A stretch of DNA of 25,959 nucleotides from a bacterium UBA2214 (GCA_002327255.1 DCUM01000232.1:1-25959); one strand, 5' to 3'; positions 17,050-25,611 are shown, numbered from the stretch's first letter. The notes: a model not told the origin generated them from the letters alone. Translations and numbers: made by a program.

Positions 17050-17640
17050 ATGCGACGTATCGATATAATGATCCTGCTTTGCCTGACGATGACGATCCCA
17101 GCCGTGGCGCAGCGGCGGGGTTCCGCCGAAGTCGGCGGCAGCGTCTATTTTCGAACCCACTCCGATGCCGCGCAGCGCCAAACCAGTGAGTTGGGCGTCG
17201 ATGTCCTGCTGGGGTACTATTTCAGCCCCTCCGTGGGTATGGATTTTGAGCCGGGTGTCCGCTTCGGCTTTTATCCCGATTCTGTCTCGGTATCCATGCT
17301 CTTCATGAACAGCATTCGTATCCGGCTTCTGGACATGGCGCCGGGCGGATTCCGCCGGCCTGAACTCATGAATACCGATCTCGGCATCAGTTCATCCGTT
17401 TTTCTCAACCTGGGCGCCGGGATGTGGTCGGAAGGCTGGGCGTTGCCCGATCAAAAGGGCGAAACCTACACCGGGCCGGCCCTCATGGCGGGTATTGGCA
17501 CCCAATCCCGTTTTGGGCGTTTTTCCACCCTGCGGGTCAAGGTGCAATACATCGAACTCTTTCCCTCCGGTCCTGTATTCAGCAAACGGCGCTCCATGAT
17601 GCAGGTCGGCGTGGGATTTGGCATCTTTATACGCTCCTGA
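17050..17640 (+). CDS. small outer-membrane beta-barrel-like protein
   Basis: A 196-residue exported protein. The signal peptide MRRIDIMILLCLTMTIPAVA ends before QRRG. The rest alternates hydrophobic and polar residues in strand-like blocks (GSVYFRTHSD, LLGYYFSPSVGMDFEPGVRFGF, VGVGFGIFIRS), which suggests a small eight-stranded barrel. No family signature was recognised. GGAGG at 17041-17045 supports ATG 17050 over an in-frame ATG at 17038; the spacing is short (four bases). It is probably co-transcribed with the TonB-domain gene just upstream. Confidence 0.7.
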   Translation: MRRIDIMILLCLTMTIPAVAQRRGSAEVGGSVYFRTHSDAAQRQTSELGVDVLLGYYFSPSVGMDFEPGVRFGFYPDSVSVSMLFMNSIRIRLLDMAPGGFRRPELMNTDLGISSSVFLNLGAGMWSEGWALPDQKGETYTGPALMAGIGTQSRFGRFSTLRVKVQYIELFPSGPVFSKRRSMMQVGVGFGIFIRS

Positions 17641-17664
17641 TGGCCGGGCGCCCCGTAATTGATA

Positions 17665-17693
17665 TTGACATTGAAAGCCCTTTTCATTATATT
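17665..17693 (+). promoter_or_regulatory. near-consensus sigma-70 promoter
   Basis: TTGACA (17665-17670, six of six) is followed by a 17-base spacer and TATATT (17688-17693, five of six). Transcription should start near 17700, about 28 bases before the start codon at 17728. It sits in the 87-base gap after the small barrel gene. Confidence 0.75.
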
Positions 17694-17727
17694 TAAAAAA
17701 CTTGTGATTGGGAAAAGGGATAGAGGC

Positions 17728-18594
17728 ATGCGAAAAATAATCTTGCTGGCAGCCGTTCTGTCGATCCTGACGACCCCACTCTGGGGGCAGATCAGCAGAC
17801 GTACCTTGTCGAAACGCCCACAGAGCGTCGCGGAAGAAGCACCGTCCTATTTCACCAAACCCGTCGATTTGGTCGATCTTCCCACCGCCAGCATCCTCTC
17901 CCCCGGTGATCTCAACGCCAGCCTGCGGCTCTATGAGCAGGGTGGCCTGCTGGCGCGGCTCTCCGTCGGCATCTCCCGCAAATTGATGTTCGGCGCTTCC
18001 TACGGCGGCGATTATATCATCGGCGGAGAAACCGTGAAATGGAATGAGCAACCCGGGGTTCATATCGCCTATCGCGCCATCGAAGAAAATCTCGTCATGC
18101 CGGCCATCGTCATCGGCTTCGATTCCCAGGGTTACGGACGCTACGGCCGCAAAAGTGACTATCCGGACGCTGCACCGGATGAGGTGACGCCGTCCACGCA
18201 CCTGCTCGATCGCTACTCAGTCAAATCGCGCGGCCTCTACGTCGCGGCCTCCAAAGGTTATGAATCCCTGTGGAAGGTGGGCCTGCATGTCGGCGCCAAT
18301 CGCAGCCTCGAAGACGCCGATGGCGACAAGGATTACAATCTCTTCCTCGGCATCGATATGCAGTTGACCCGCGATCTTTCCATGGTTTGGGAATACGATT
18401 TTGCACTGAATGATGACAAGATCAAATCCGCCAACAACGCCAAGGGCTACCTCAACGGCGCCATGCGTTGGGCTTTTCAACCCAATATGTTTTTGGAATT
18501 TACCGCCAAGAATATTCTTGCCGATGAACAAGGCCATCGTGATTTCATGCGCATCATGCGCATCGTTTACTATGCGCGCATCATCGAGCGCTGA
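17728..18594 (+). CDS. YjbH-like outer-membrane protein
   Basis: A 288-residue exported protein with signal peptide MRKIILLAAVLSILTTPLWG before Q. The mature part is beta-rich and resembles YjbH-domain proteins of FCB bacteria: TASILSPGDLNASLRLYEQGG, RKLMFGASYGGDYIIGGETVKW, and the phrase MPAIVIGFDSQGYGRYG with GLYVAASKGYE and KVGLHVGANRS. In Proteobacteria YjbH is linked to exopolysaccharide export, but a function here is not shown. A purine-rich AAAGGGA at 17714-17720 precedes the start. An in-frame ATG at 17659 would lie upstream of the promoter's transcription start and is rejected. The lipoprotein at 18610 follows after 15 bases. Confidence 0.7.
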   Translation: MRKIILLAAVLSILTTPLWGQISRRTLSKRPQSVAEEAPSYFTKPVDLVDLPTASILSPGDLNASLRLYEQGGLLARLSVGISRKLMFGASYGGDYIIGGETVKWNEQPGVHIAYRAIEENLVMPAIVIGFDSQGYGRYGRKSDYPDAAPDEVTPSTHLLDRYSVKSRGLYVAASKGYESLWKVGLHVGANRSLEDADGDKDYNLFLGIDMQLTRDLSMVWEYDFALNDDKIKSANNAKGYLNGAMRWAFQPNMFLEFTAKNILADEQGHRDFMRIMRIVYYARIIER

Positions 18595-18609
18595 TTAATG
18601 AGGTTCCTT

Positions 18610-19170
18610 ATGGTTCGTTTGCTTTCGATTATGATCACGCTTTTGCTCGCCCTGACCCTGACTTCCTGTTATACGACATTTCGCGCGCCTCATGCCGCCG
18701 CGGAAAGAGATGGAGAGGCAGGCGGCAGGGTGGAAATACTGACCGCACCATTGAATCCGACCATCCCCACCCATTTGACCGACCATTATGGCTGGCTCTA
18801 TTATTACGATTCGGCCTGGTGGCTGGATGCGTACGAAAATTACGAGTCAACCGGACGCGGCTATGCGCCGGATGGGTACCGGCAAAGATTTCCCAACGAT
18901 CCGGGATATGACGGCATCTTCACCGGCGGCAATGGCGCTACGGTGGTTGCGCCGGCTTTGGGCAAAGGCGCAGCCGACAAGGCGGATACCACAGCCCCTG
19001 CCCGCGAGCAGAGCGATCGCCGCAGCTTTTCCACCGGCAATCAAACCAACACCCAGGCCGGCGTCAACGCCACACCGCCGCCGCCACAGGATACCACGCC
19101 CCGCTCTACCACCTCTACCTCCGCTCCCGAGAATAAATCGAGCGGCCGGGAACAGGTCAAAAGAAAGTGA
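18610..19170 (+). CDS. small lipoprotein with Tyr/Trp patch and disordered tail
   Basis: A 186-residue lipoprotein with lipobox LTSC (Cys20), then YTTF. An aromatic patch follows (HYGWLYYYDSAWWLDAYENYE, residues about 61-81). The last 70 residues are Thr/Ser/Pro/Ala/Asn-rich and look disordered, ending basic (EQVKRK). The plan (CYT after the lipobox, Tyr/Trp patch, polar tail) repeats that of the larger lipoprotein at 13318. ATG 18610 is preferred over 18598 because GAGG at 18600-18603 is spaced six bases from it. It is the second gene of the unit started at 17665. No known function. Confidence 0.75.
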   Translation: MVRLLSIMITLLLALTLTSCYTTFRAPHAAAERDGEAGGRVEILTAPLNPTIPTHLTDHYGWLYYYDSAWWLDAYENYESTGRGYAPDGYRQRFPNDPGYDGIFTGGNGATVVAPALGKGAADKADTTAPAREQSDRRSFSTGNQTNTQAGVNATPPPPQDTTPRSTTSTSAPENKSSGREQVKRK

Positions 19171-19238
19171 GCGCCATAATCGATTTTTAAAGATTGTGCT
19201 GCAGCCGATGTGGAATTAATTCATTGTACCCTATAGCA

Positions 19239-19265
19239 GGCAAGACGGTTTGTTCTTGCCTTTTT
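19239..19265 (+). terminator. intrinsic terminator
   Basis: GGCAAGA (19239-19245) pairs with TCTTGCC (19254-19260) over an eight-base loop, followed by TTTTT (19261-19265). It ends the YjbH-like/lipoprotein unit and lies only 17 bases before the next start codon. Confidence 0.75.
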
Positions 19266-19282
19266 CATTGACGGAAGCGGAT

Positions 19283-21733
19283 ATGTCACTCAAACGGCGC
19301 ATCATTTTCATTCTTTTCCTCGCCCTCTTTGTCATCGCGGCCTTTCTCACCCTGGGCTATTTTTCCCTGCGCCGCTCCGTACCCGCAACTACGGGCCATT
19401 TTGCGGCACCGGGCTTGAGCCAAAATACGGAAATCGGCCGGGATGAATGGGGGATTCCGCATATCAACGCGCGCAGCGAAGCGGATCTCTTTTTCGCCCA
19501 GGGCTATGTCACCGCCCAGGATCGCCTCTGGCAGATGGATTTGATGCGGCGCGCCGCCCAGGGCCGCCTCGCGGAACTGTTCGGCGAGGAAATGCTCCCG
19601 GTCGATATCTTTGCCCGCACCCTCGCCTTCGAACGCCTCGGCGGCCGGCTCCTCACCGTCATGCCCCGTGAAAATTTCACCTGGCTGCAAGCCTACTGCG
19701 CCGGCATCAACGCCTACATCAGAACCGCCAAACGCCTGCCGCTGGAATTCAGCGTGTTGAACTATGAGCCGGAACCCTGGAAACCCGATGACTGTCTCGC
19801 GGCGCAGCGCCTCATCAGCTGGCTCCTCAGCATGGGCTGGCACGTCGATCTCGTCTACGGAGAACTGCTGCAGCGCGTCGATTCGGCCAAATTTGTCCGC
19901 ATCGCGCCGCAAGCCCTGCCGCAGTCAGCCGCACCGTTTAGCCCGCGCTCATCTGTTGCACATACCAAACCGACCCCACCACCCTATCCGCGGATATCCG
20001 CCGCACGCGCCAACGCCGATCTCGTGGACGGCGAAGCGGCCCTGCGCACCCTGTTGAACAGTCCCCTCTCCGGTTTGGGCAGCAATGCCTGGGCCGTCAC
20101 TGGCCGCCGCACTCCGTTCGGACAGGCCATCCTCGCCAACGACACCCATTTGCCTTTCACGGCGCCCTCCATCTACTACATCTGCCATCTGCAGTCGCCA
20201 AAGATCAATGCCGTTGGCGCCGCCATCCCCGGTCTCCCCGGACTCGTGGTCGGCCGCAATGAATCCATCGCCTGGGGCGTCACCCACGGCATGATCGATG
20301 ATGCCGATTTTCTCCCCCTGAAACCCGACACCCTGGATGCCGATCACTATCTCTTCCGCGGGCAGCGCCTCGCCTACACCTGGTATGACGAAACCATCCG
20401 GATCAGGGATCGCTCACCGCATAAAATACGCGTGGCATGGACGCATGCCGGCCCGGTGGTGAGCGCGCAAACGCCCCTGCTCGAGCTCTCACGGCCGCAA
20501 CCCCTCATTCTGCGCTGGACCGGATTCAATCTCGATGATCCCATCTCCGCCTGGCAGAAAATACTTATGAGCCGCGACTGGAACGACTTTGTCGAGGCGC
20601 TTAAAAACTGTAAAAGCCCCGGCGAAAATTTCATCTTTGCGGATGCACAGGGCCGCATCGGCCTGCAGCTGGCCGCGGAAATCCCGCTGCGAAATTTTCC
20701 GAACGCCTGCTGCCCCGCACCCGATACGCTGCATCAGTCGGACTGGATCGGTTTTGTGCCCCATGAACAACTGCCGCGCATTTTTCAACCCGGCGACGGC
20801 CGCATCATCAATGCCAACCAGTGCCTGGCGGATTCCACTTATCCCTTTTATCTCTCCGCCTACTGGGAGCCGGATTACCGCTATCGCCGCATCCGGGAGA
20901 TGCTGGATACCCTGCGCGTCGCCGATGTCGCCGCTTTCACCAGCCTGCAAAACGATGTCTATTCCACGCATGCCGCCTGGTTCGTTCCCCTGTTGCTCCG
21001 GGTGATCAGGCCCCTGGCTTTGCCGCAGAATTCGCCCGCCGACTTTGGCCGCGCCCTGCTCTCCCTTTGGGATTTTCATCAATCGGCCAACAGCGTCGCC
21101 TCCACGCTCTATGAGGCCACCTACCTGGAACTGATGCGCCGCACCTTTGCGGATGAAATGGGCGATGACCTCTTCCGGCGCTTCCTCGATATGCCCCATT
21201 TCAACATCAGCACCCTCGACCGCCTCATCGCCCAGGGTGATTCCGCCTGGTTCGATGATGTCCGCACCAGTTCCATCGAGACACTGGATTTTCAATTGAC
21301 CGCGAGTTTTCACACCGCCATTGATGACCTGAGCAAACGCTATGGCGAAAACATGGGACTGTGGAGCTGGGGCGACCTCCATACGCTGACGCAATCGCAT
21401 CCCCTGAGCGCCCATGCCCCGTTCAGGCGCTATTTCAACATCGGACCGCATCCCTCCGCCGGCAGCCATTTCACCATCAACAACGGCACTTATCTGCTCT
21501 CCAAACCCTTCACCCATTTTGTCGGACCCTGTGTGCGCCACATCGCGGATATGGCGACCCGGGAATATCATATCGTCCTTCCATCAGGACAAAGCGGTCA
21601 TCCCTTCAGTCCCCATTATGCCGACCTGACACCGCTGTGGCAGCAGGGAAAAATGATCACCCTGGATCTGCGCAGCCTGAACACGCGCAACAACACCTGG
21701 AAATGGCAAACCCTGCATCCCGGAGGGCGATGA
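19283..21733 (+). CDS. penicillin acylase-family (S45) Ntn hydrolase, membrane-anchored
   Basis: An 816-residue precursor of an N-terminal-nucleophile amidase, the family that cleaves side-chain amides of penicillins, acyl-homoserine lactones or similar acylated amines. An N-terminal hydrophobic helix (about 7-28) exports or anchors it. The alpha-chain part has EWGIPHINARSEADLFFAQGY and AQDRLWQMDLMRRAAQGRLAE. Autocleavage should occur before Ser267 in LGSNAWAV, the nucleophile. The beta chain contains PGLVVGRNESIAWGVTH, the NANQ motif, GSHFTINNGTY and the conserved end SGQSGHPFSPHYAD. All main motifs are intact. ATG 19283 has GGAAG at 19273-19277; an upstream TTG lies in the terminator hairpin. 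The substrate cannot be told from sequence. Confidence 0.92.
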   Translation: MSLKRRIIFILFLALFVIAAFLTLGYFSLRRSVPATTGHFAAPGLSQNTEIGRDEWGIPHINARSEADLFFAQGYVTAQDRLWQMDLMRRAAQGRLAELFGEEMLPVDIFARTLAFERLGGRLLTVMPRENFTWLQAYCAGINAYIRTAKRLPLEFSVLNYEPEPWKPDDCLAAQRLISWLLSMGWHVDLVYGELLQRVDSAKFVRIAPQALPQSAAPFSPRSSVAHTKPTPPPYPRISAARANADLVDGEAALRTLLNSPLSGLGSNAWAVTGRRTPFGQAILANDTHLPFTAPSIYYICHLQSPKINAVGAAIPGLPGLVVGRNESIAWGVTHGMIDDADFLPLKPDTLDADHYLFRGQRLAYTWYDETIRIRDRSPHKIRVAWTHAGPVVSAQTPLLELSRPQPLILRWTGFNLDDPISAWQKILMSRDWNDFVEALKNCKSPGENFIFADAQGRIGLQLAAEIPLRNFPNACCPAPDTLHQSDWIGFVPHEQLPRIFQPGDGRIINANQCLADSTYPFYLSAYWEPDYRYRRIREMLDTLRVADVAAFTSLQNDVYSTHAAWFVPLLLRVIRPLALPQNSPADFGRALLSLWDFHQSANSVASTLYEATYLELMRRTFADEMGDDLFRRFLDMPHFNISTLDRLIAQGDSAWFDDVRTSSIETLDFQLTASFHTAIDDLSKRYGENMGLWSWGDLHTLTQSHPLSAHAPFRRYFNIGPHPSAGSHFTINNGTYLLSKPFTHFVGPCVRHIADMATREYHIVLPSGQSGHPFSPHYADLTPLWQQGKMITLDLRSLNTRNNTWKWQTLHPGGR

Positions 21734-21940
21734 GGGAGAATCGACCCGCACACAGTTTGAGACAGAGTGACTCATTTTCTGACACTCCTGCGAGGGTTTC
21801 AGGTAATAATATGGAATTAATGAGTAAAAACAGTTCGTTATAATTGATTTCGCGCGTCAGAGCCTGGCACGCCAATTGCATGGTTTTTTCCGGATAGTCC
21901 CCTGCATCTCTTGAAATATCATCGTGTGACGGAAATATTT
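21734..21940. promoter_or_regulatory. intergenic leader with candidate -10 box
   Basis: A 207-base gap without a gene. TATAAT at 21839-21844 is a perfect -10 hexamer, but no good -35 is found 16-18 bases upstream (TTAATG is the best). Downstream, TGGCACGCCA (21865-21874) is a short palindrome close to a T run at 21883-21889, so the leader may form a weak structure. Confidence 0.3.
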
Positions 21941-22837
21941 GTGTTTACTGATCATCACATAAAAACCAGGCTATATCTTCTGCTGCTCTGTGCAGCCGGG
22001 ATGATGGGCTCCTGCAGCGAACAGAGCAGTGTCGATTTCGAAACCATCATCCCCAGGCAGCAGATACTGGTCAAAGACGGCTGGCAAAACAGCCACCCCG
22101 TGTGGCGCGGCGACGGCGCCCGCATCCTCTATGCCGCGCGCTCCACAACCAGGGATAGCACACTGGTGCGTGAAGTGGAAATCGCCGGCAAACACATCCG
22201 CACCCTCTTTGGCGTCAAGGGCACGCTGACCTTTCCCGCCTATGCTTCCGACTCGACGGAATATTACTGCATCGCCAACCGCCTCGGCGATCATGATCTC
22301 TGGAGCGTCAAACCGGCTCTGGCAACCTGGTCGCGCCTGAGTTCGGAAGCGGGGGATGAGTCTTTTATACGTCCCGCGCCGGATGGCCGGCACCTGGCTT
22401 ATCTGACCTCCTGGCGCATCGCCCTGCTCGACCTGCAAAGCCGTCACGTCGACTATCTCAAGACCCCTGACCATCTGGTGCTCTCGCTGAGTTGGGATGC
22501 GGACGGGCAGGAGCTGCTCTTCAGCGGCATGGAAACCTATGAGGAAAGACTCTATCGTTTTCGTCTCGACAGCGCCGTGGTGGCGCCGCTCGCATTCATC
22601 GCTCCGTTGGGGGGCTGGCCGGTGGCCGCAAGGTGGAATGCAGGCCATACGCCCGGTCCCTATGTTGCCTTTGAAGAAAGTGGTGGCTTGGAACTCTATA
22701 TGCCCGGAGAAGACCGGCAGGCGACCATAGTCGCCTCCGGAAAAATGCCCGCCTGGTCGCCCGACGGTACGACGCTGGTCTACGTCAGAGGCAACGATCT
22801 CATCCTCGACAAAATCTGGGTGGTGATCAATGAATAG
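21941..22837 (+). CDS. beta-propeller (TolB/PD40-like) lipoprotein
   Basis: About 298 residues. No ATG lies ahead of the signal sequence, so a GTG start is proposed at 21941, with GGAA six bases upstream; GTG 21926 or TTG 21911 are alternatives. The N-terminus RLYLLLLCAAGMMGSC fits a lipoprotein signal with Cys about 25. The body has repeated TolB-type propeller blades: NSHPVWRGDGARILYAAR, RPAPDGRHLAYLTS, LSWDADGQELLFSG and PAWSPDGTTLVYVRG, each a WSPDG-type turn. It should lie in the periplasm or on the outer membrane and bind a partner. Its end overlaps the start of the TonB-dependent receptor gene by eight bases, so the two are probably made together. Confidence 0.8.
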   Translation: MFTDHHIKTRLYLLLLCAAGMMGSCSEQSSVDFETIIPRQQILVKDGWQNSHPVWRGDGARILYAARSTTRDSTLVREVEIAGKHIRTLFGVKGTLTFPAYASDSTEYYCIANRLGDHDLWSVKPALATWSRLSSEAGDESFIRPAPDGRHLAYLTSWRIALLDLQSRHVDYLKTPDHLVLSLSWDADGQELLFSGMETYEERLYRFRLDSAVVAPLAFIAPLGGWPVAARWNAGHTPGPYVAFEESGGLELYMPGEDRQATIVASGKMPAWSPDGTTLVYVRGNDLILDKIWVVINE

Positions 22838-25127
22838 GACGGCCGTCATATGCCTCCTTCTCCTGCTGGCCTGGACGCTTCCCGCTCACGCTGCACCAAC
22901 CAGCAACGGACGCGTGGCGGGCATCGTCATGGATGCGGCGGACAATACCCCCCTCCCCGGCGCCAACATCCTCCTCGAAGGGACTGCGCTCGGTGCCGTG
23001 ACGCGAAGCAACGGTTTTTTCAGCATCGACCGCGTCCCTCCGGGCACCTACCGCGTCATCGCCACCATCCTGGGCTATCGCAAGATGATCATCAACGGCG
23101 TGGTGGTGCAGGCCGGCCAGCCGCAATTGGTGCGAATCCGCCTCAACCGTCAACCCATCAATATGGGCAACGTCCAGGTGCGGGCTCGACGCGAAACCCA
23201 GTCGTTCGAATATGAGAAGACGATCGCAGGGCACGAGATCATCTCACCCAAATTCGTCGCACGCCGCGCCGGCGCCCTCGAGGACGCCTACCGCGCCCTG
23301 ACCATATTGCCCGGTGTGGTCTCGCGCAGCGATCTCAACACCCAGCTCTACATCCGCGGCGGCAGCCCCGATCAGAATCTCATCCTCTATGACGGACTGG
23401 AAATCACCACCCCGTCGCGGCTCTTCATCATGATGGGCGGCGGCATCAGCCTGGTCAATCCCGATATCATTCAAGGCATCGATCTCGAGCCGGCGGGATT
23501 CGATGTCAGTCAGGGGGGTAAAACTTCCGCACTGCTGCAGATCGCCAATCGCGAAGGCCGGCGCGATCGCGCCCGGATCGGCCTCAGCCTCGCCATGCTC
23601 ACCGCACGGGCGGTCGCCGAAGGGCCCATCGGCCGCAATCGCGGCAGCTGGATGATCGCCGGCCGCCGCAGCTTCTACGACATCGTCGCCAATCAGTTCT
23701 ACAAGCAGGATTACATCTTTCCGTTCTATTACGATTTGCATGCCAAGGTGGCCTACGACCTCCAGCGCACCACCCGGCTCACGGCCTTTTATACGCATCT
23801 GGGCGAAGGCGCCAAAATGATGGACGTGGAGCAGGAACAGCTAGACCTCCTCAACGCCGGCAAGGGACATATCGGCGGCCTGCGCCTCGCCAGCCTCCTC
23901 ACCCCCCGCCTCTCCCTGGTCAGCCTGCTGGGTTATTATCGGGACGAGAACGACGTCCAGGTTTACGACACCTACAACTACCGCTATCACGCCCAGCTCA
24001 ATTATGTCATCAGGCGCGCGACAGCAAAATTCGATATGATGTACGCACCGAGCAACCGGCTGGCGCTCAAATGGGGCGGTCAATCCATCGATCATCGCAC
24101 CGATCTGCTCTGGGATCTGCAGTGGCGTAATGCCCTCGATCTCCCCGATTCGATCCGCTTCTCTTCCGCCTCCACCGACAACAGCGCCTATGTGCAGCTG
24201 CGGCTGCGCTCCAATCCCTGGTGGGAATGGAGCGCGGGCGTGCGCCTCGATCACTCCCGGCTTTATCGCGAGAGTCATTGGCATCCGCGCACAAGGCTCT
24301 TGTACAATCCCGGGGGCCCGGTAAGCGCCTGGGTGAGTTATGGCACCTATTCGCAATACCCCGATTTTCTCACGGTCATCGGCCGTGGCGAACCGCTGGA
24401 CATCAGTGCCAATGCGGATCAGATCGGCGCCGAACGCGCCCGACACTATATCGCGGGTCTGCTGTGGTCGATGGACGCCAGTCATCAACTCAAAGTGGAG
24501 ATCTATCGCAAAGCGCTCGATCACTTGCTGGTCAACCCGGGCGATGATCTCTTTGTGCCCGAAAACAGCGGCAGCGGACGGGCCCAGGGCGTGGAAATCT
24601 CTTTTCAGCACACGCGCCAGAGCAAAGACCGCTTTGGCTACTGGATCAATCTCGCCATCGCGGAAGCGCGCTACAAACGCTTCAAAACCGATACCTGGCG
24701 CAATTTCGATTATGATCAGCTCTTTCAATCCAGCACGGGCATCGAATGGCGGCTGGCGCGGCGCTGGCAAATCAACGGGCTATGGCAGTACGGCAGCGGC
24801 TTCCCCTATACCCCCATCCTGGCTCTGCAACGCGACCTCTCGGCGGACAGCGGCAGCCTGGAGGGTTGGCGCGTGGTCAAGGGAGAGAAAAATTCGGCGC
24901 GCTACATGCCCTATATGCGAATGGATCTGCGCATCAGCTATCTCTACGAAACCGGAGACGCGACCCTCTCCGCCTATCTCGATTTGATCAACATAATGAA
25001 CCGTAAAAACATCTATCTGTACGACTGGCGATTCGAGAGCACCAACGGCAACAGCGGCTACGCCCGCCGCAGCGTCGTCTATATGCTGCCGTTTCTGCCG
25101 TCGTTCGGCGTGACAGTGACGTTTTAA
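22830..25127 (+). CDS. TonB-dependent outer-membrane receptor with carboxypeptidase-regulatory-like N-domain
   Basis: A 765-residue receptor for active uptake across the outer membrane. The signal peptide ends PAHA-A (about 21). Residues about 27-110 form a CarboxypepD_reg-like beta domain (GRVAGIVMDAADNTPLPGAN, TRSNGFFSIDRVPPGTYRV). The plug (about 115-240) includes LYIRGGSPDQNLILYDGLEI. A 22-strand-type barrel follows, ending PSFGVTVTF with terminal Phe. This N-domain is typical of FCB receptors such as the SusC relatives, but the receptor is short for SusC (about 1000 residues) and no SusD is nearby. The ligand is unknown. ATG 22830 lies inside the end of the propeller lipoprotein gene. 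Confidence 0.92.
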   Translation: MNRTAVICLLLLLAWTLPAHAAPTSNGRVAGIVMDAADNTPLPGANILLEGTALGAVTRSNGFFSIDRVPPGTYRVIATILGYRKMIINGVVVQAGQPQLVRIRLNRQPINMGNVQVRARRETQSFEYEKTIAGHEIISPKFVARRAGALEDAYRALTILPGVVSRSDLNTQLYIRGGSPDQNLILYDGLEITTPSRLFIMMGGGISLVNPDIIQGIDLEPAGFDVSQGGKTSALLQIANREGRRDRARIGLSLAMLTARAVAEGPIGRNRGSWMIAGRRSFYDIVANQFYKQDYIFPFYYDLHAKVAYDLQRTTRLTAFYTHLGEGAKMMDVEQEQLDLLNAGKGHIGGLRLASLLTPRLSLVSLLGYYRDENDVQVYDTYNYRYHAQLNYVIRRATAKFDMMYAPSNRLALKWGGQSIDHRTDLLWDLQWRNALDLPDSIRFSSASTDNSAYVQLRLRSNPWWEWSAGVRLDHSRLYRESHWHPRTRLLYNPGGPVSAWVSYGTYSQYPDFLTVIGRGEPLDISANADQIGAERARHYIAGLLWSMDASHQLKVEIYRKALDHLLVNPGDDLFVPENSGSGRAQGVEISFQHTRQSKDRFGYWINLAIAEARYKRFKTDTWRNFDYDQLFQSSTGIEWRLARRWQINGLWQYGSGFPYTPILALQRDLSADSGSLEGWRVVKGEKNSARYMPYMRMDLRISYLYETGDATLSAYLDLINIMNRKNIYLYDWRFESTNGNSGYARRSVVYMLPFLPSFGVTVTF

Positions 25128-25231
25128 GAAATTGCCTGGCATTCAGGGTGGGGCTGTCCATGCCCCTGCAGCAGGAAGTACGCCTGGCCAGGGTTCAGTG
25201 CAGTGGCTCCATGAATGGCAAAAGTTGAAAC

Positions 25232-25266
25232 GAACCTTGCACAAAACCAGTTGAACTTTGCACAAA
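25232..25266. repeat. two 14-base direct repeats, 21-base period
   Basis: GAACCTTGCACAAA (25232-25245) and GAACTTTGCACAAA (25253-25266) match at 13 of 14 bases and are 21 bases apart, two helical turns. A GTTGAA also precedes each copy. Such spacing suits a protein binding site, but no gene nearby tells which. Confidence 0.6.
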
Positions 25267-25454
25267 CTATTCAGGTCGATCTTTTAGACTGACTGATTCA
25301 TAGACAAGGATGACAATGCCTTTAATGCATTATTAATTCGATTTTTGCAGCCGCCTCCTGGCGGCGGCTCCTGCCATCCAATTTTAATGTACTCAATCAC
25401 TATCGTCCGGTTGAACAAATTTAAGGTTCATCCGGCAAATGAGTACTTGGTTAA

Positions 25455-25481
25455 CCGCCGAGAGCGCCAAGAGCGCCGAGA
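25455..25481. repeat. three 9-base tandem units (CCGCCGAGA / GCGCCAAGA / GCGCCGAGA)
   Basis: Three consecutive 9-mers, preceded by GGTTAA. The pattern is that of the common dispersed intergenic repeat of the 'TTAACCGC-AAGA-GCGC' sort and is related in style to the repeats at 5466-5649. Confidence 0.7.
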
Positions 25482-25611
25482 TGTATCACAAATGAAGTTT
25501 ATTCATTCTCATTATATTTATTTACATACCTTTTCAACTTATTTTGACTGTTTTTCTACTTTAAATGGTAAAGATGGGTTAAACTTTATCCTGCAAATTT
25601 GACCTATTGGG

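Noticed and set aside
16198..17181. 327-residue minus-strand frame opposite the TonB-domain gene
   Set aside because: No family resemblance, and the + strand frames carry signal peptides and better starts. Its stop falls at the terminator by chance.
21811..21843. 10-codon ATG frame as a leader peptide gene
   Set aside because: It overlaps the candidate -10 box and has no regulatory codon run.
25344..25365. GCCGCC/GGCGGC hairpin as a terminator for the receptor gene
   Set aside because: The T run lies before the stem rather than after it, and no U tract follows on either strand.
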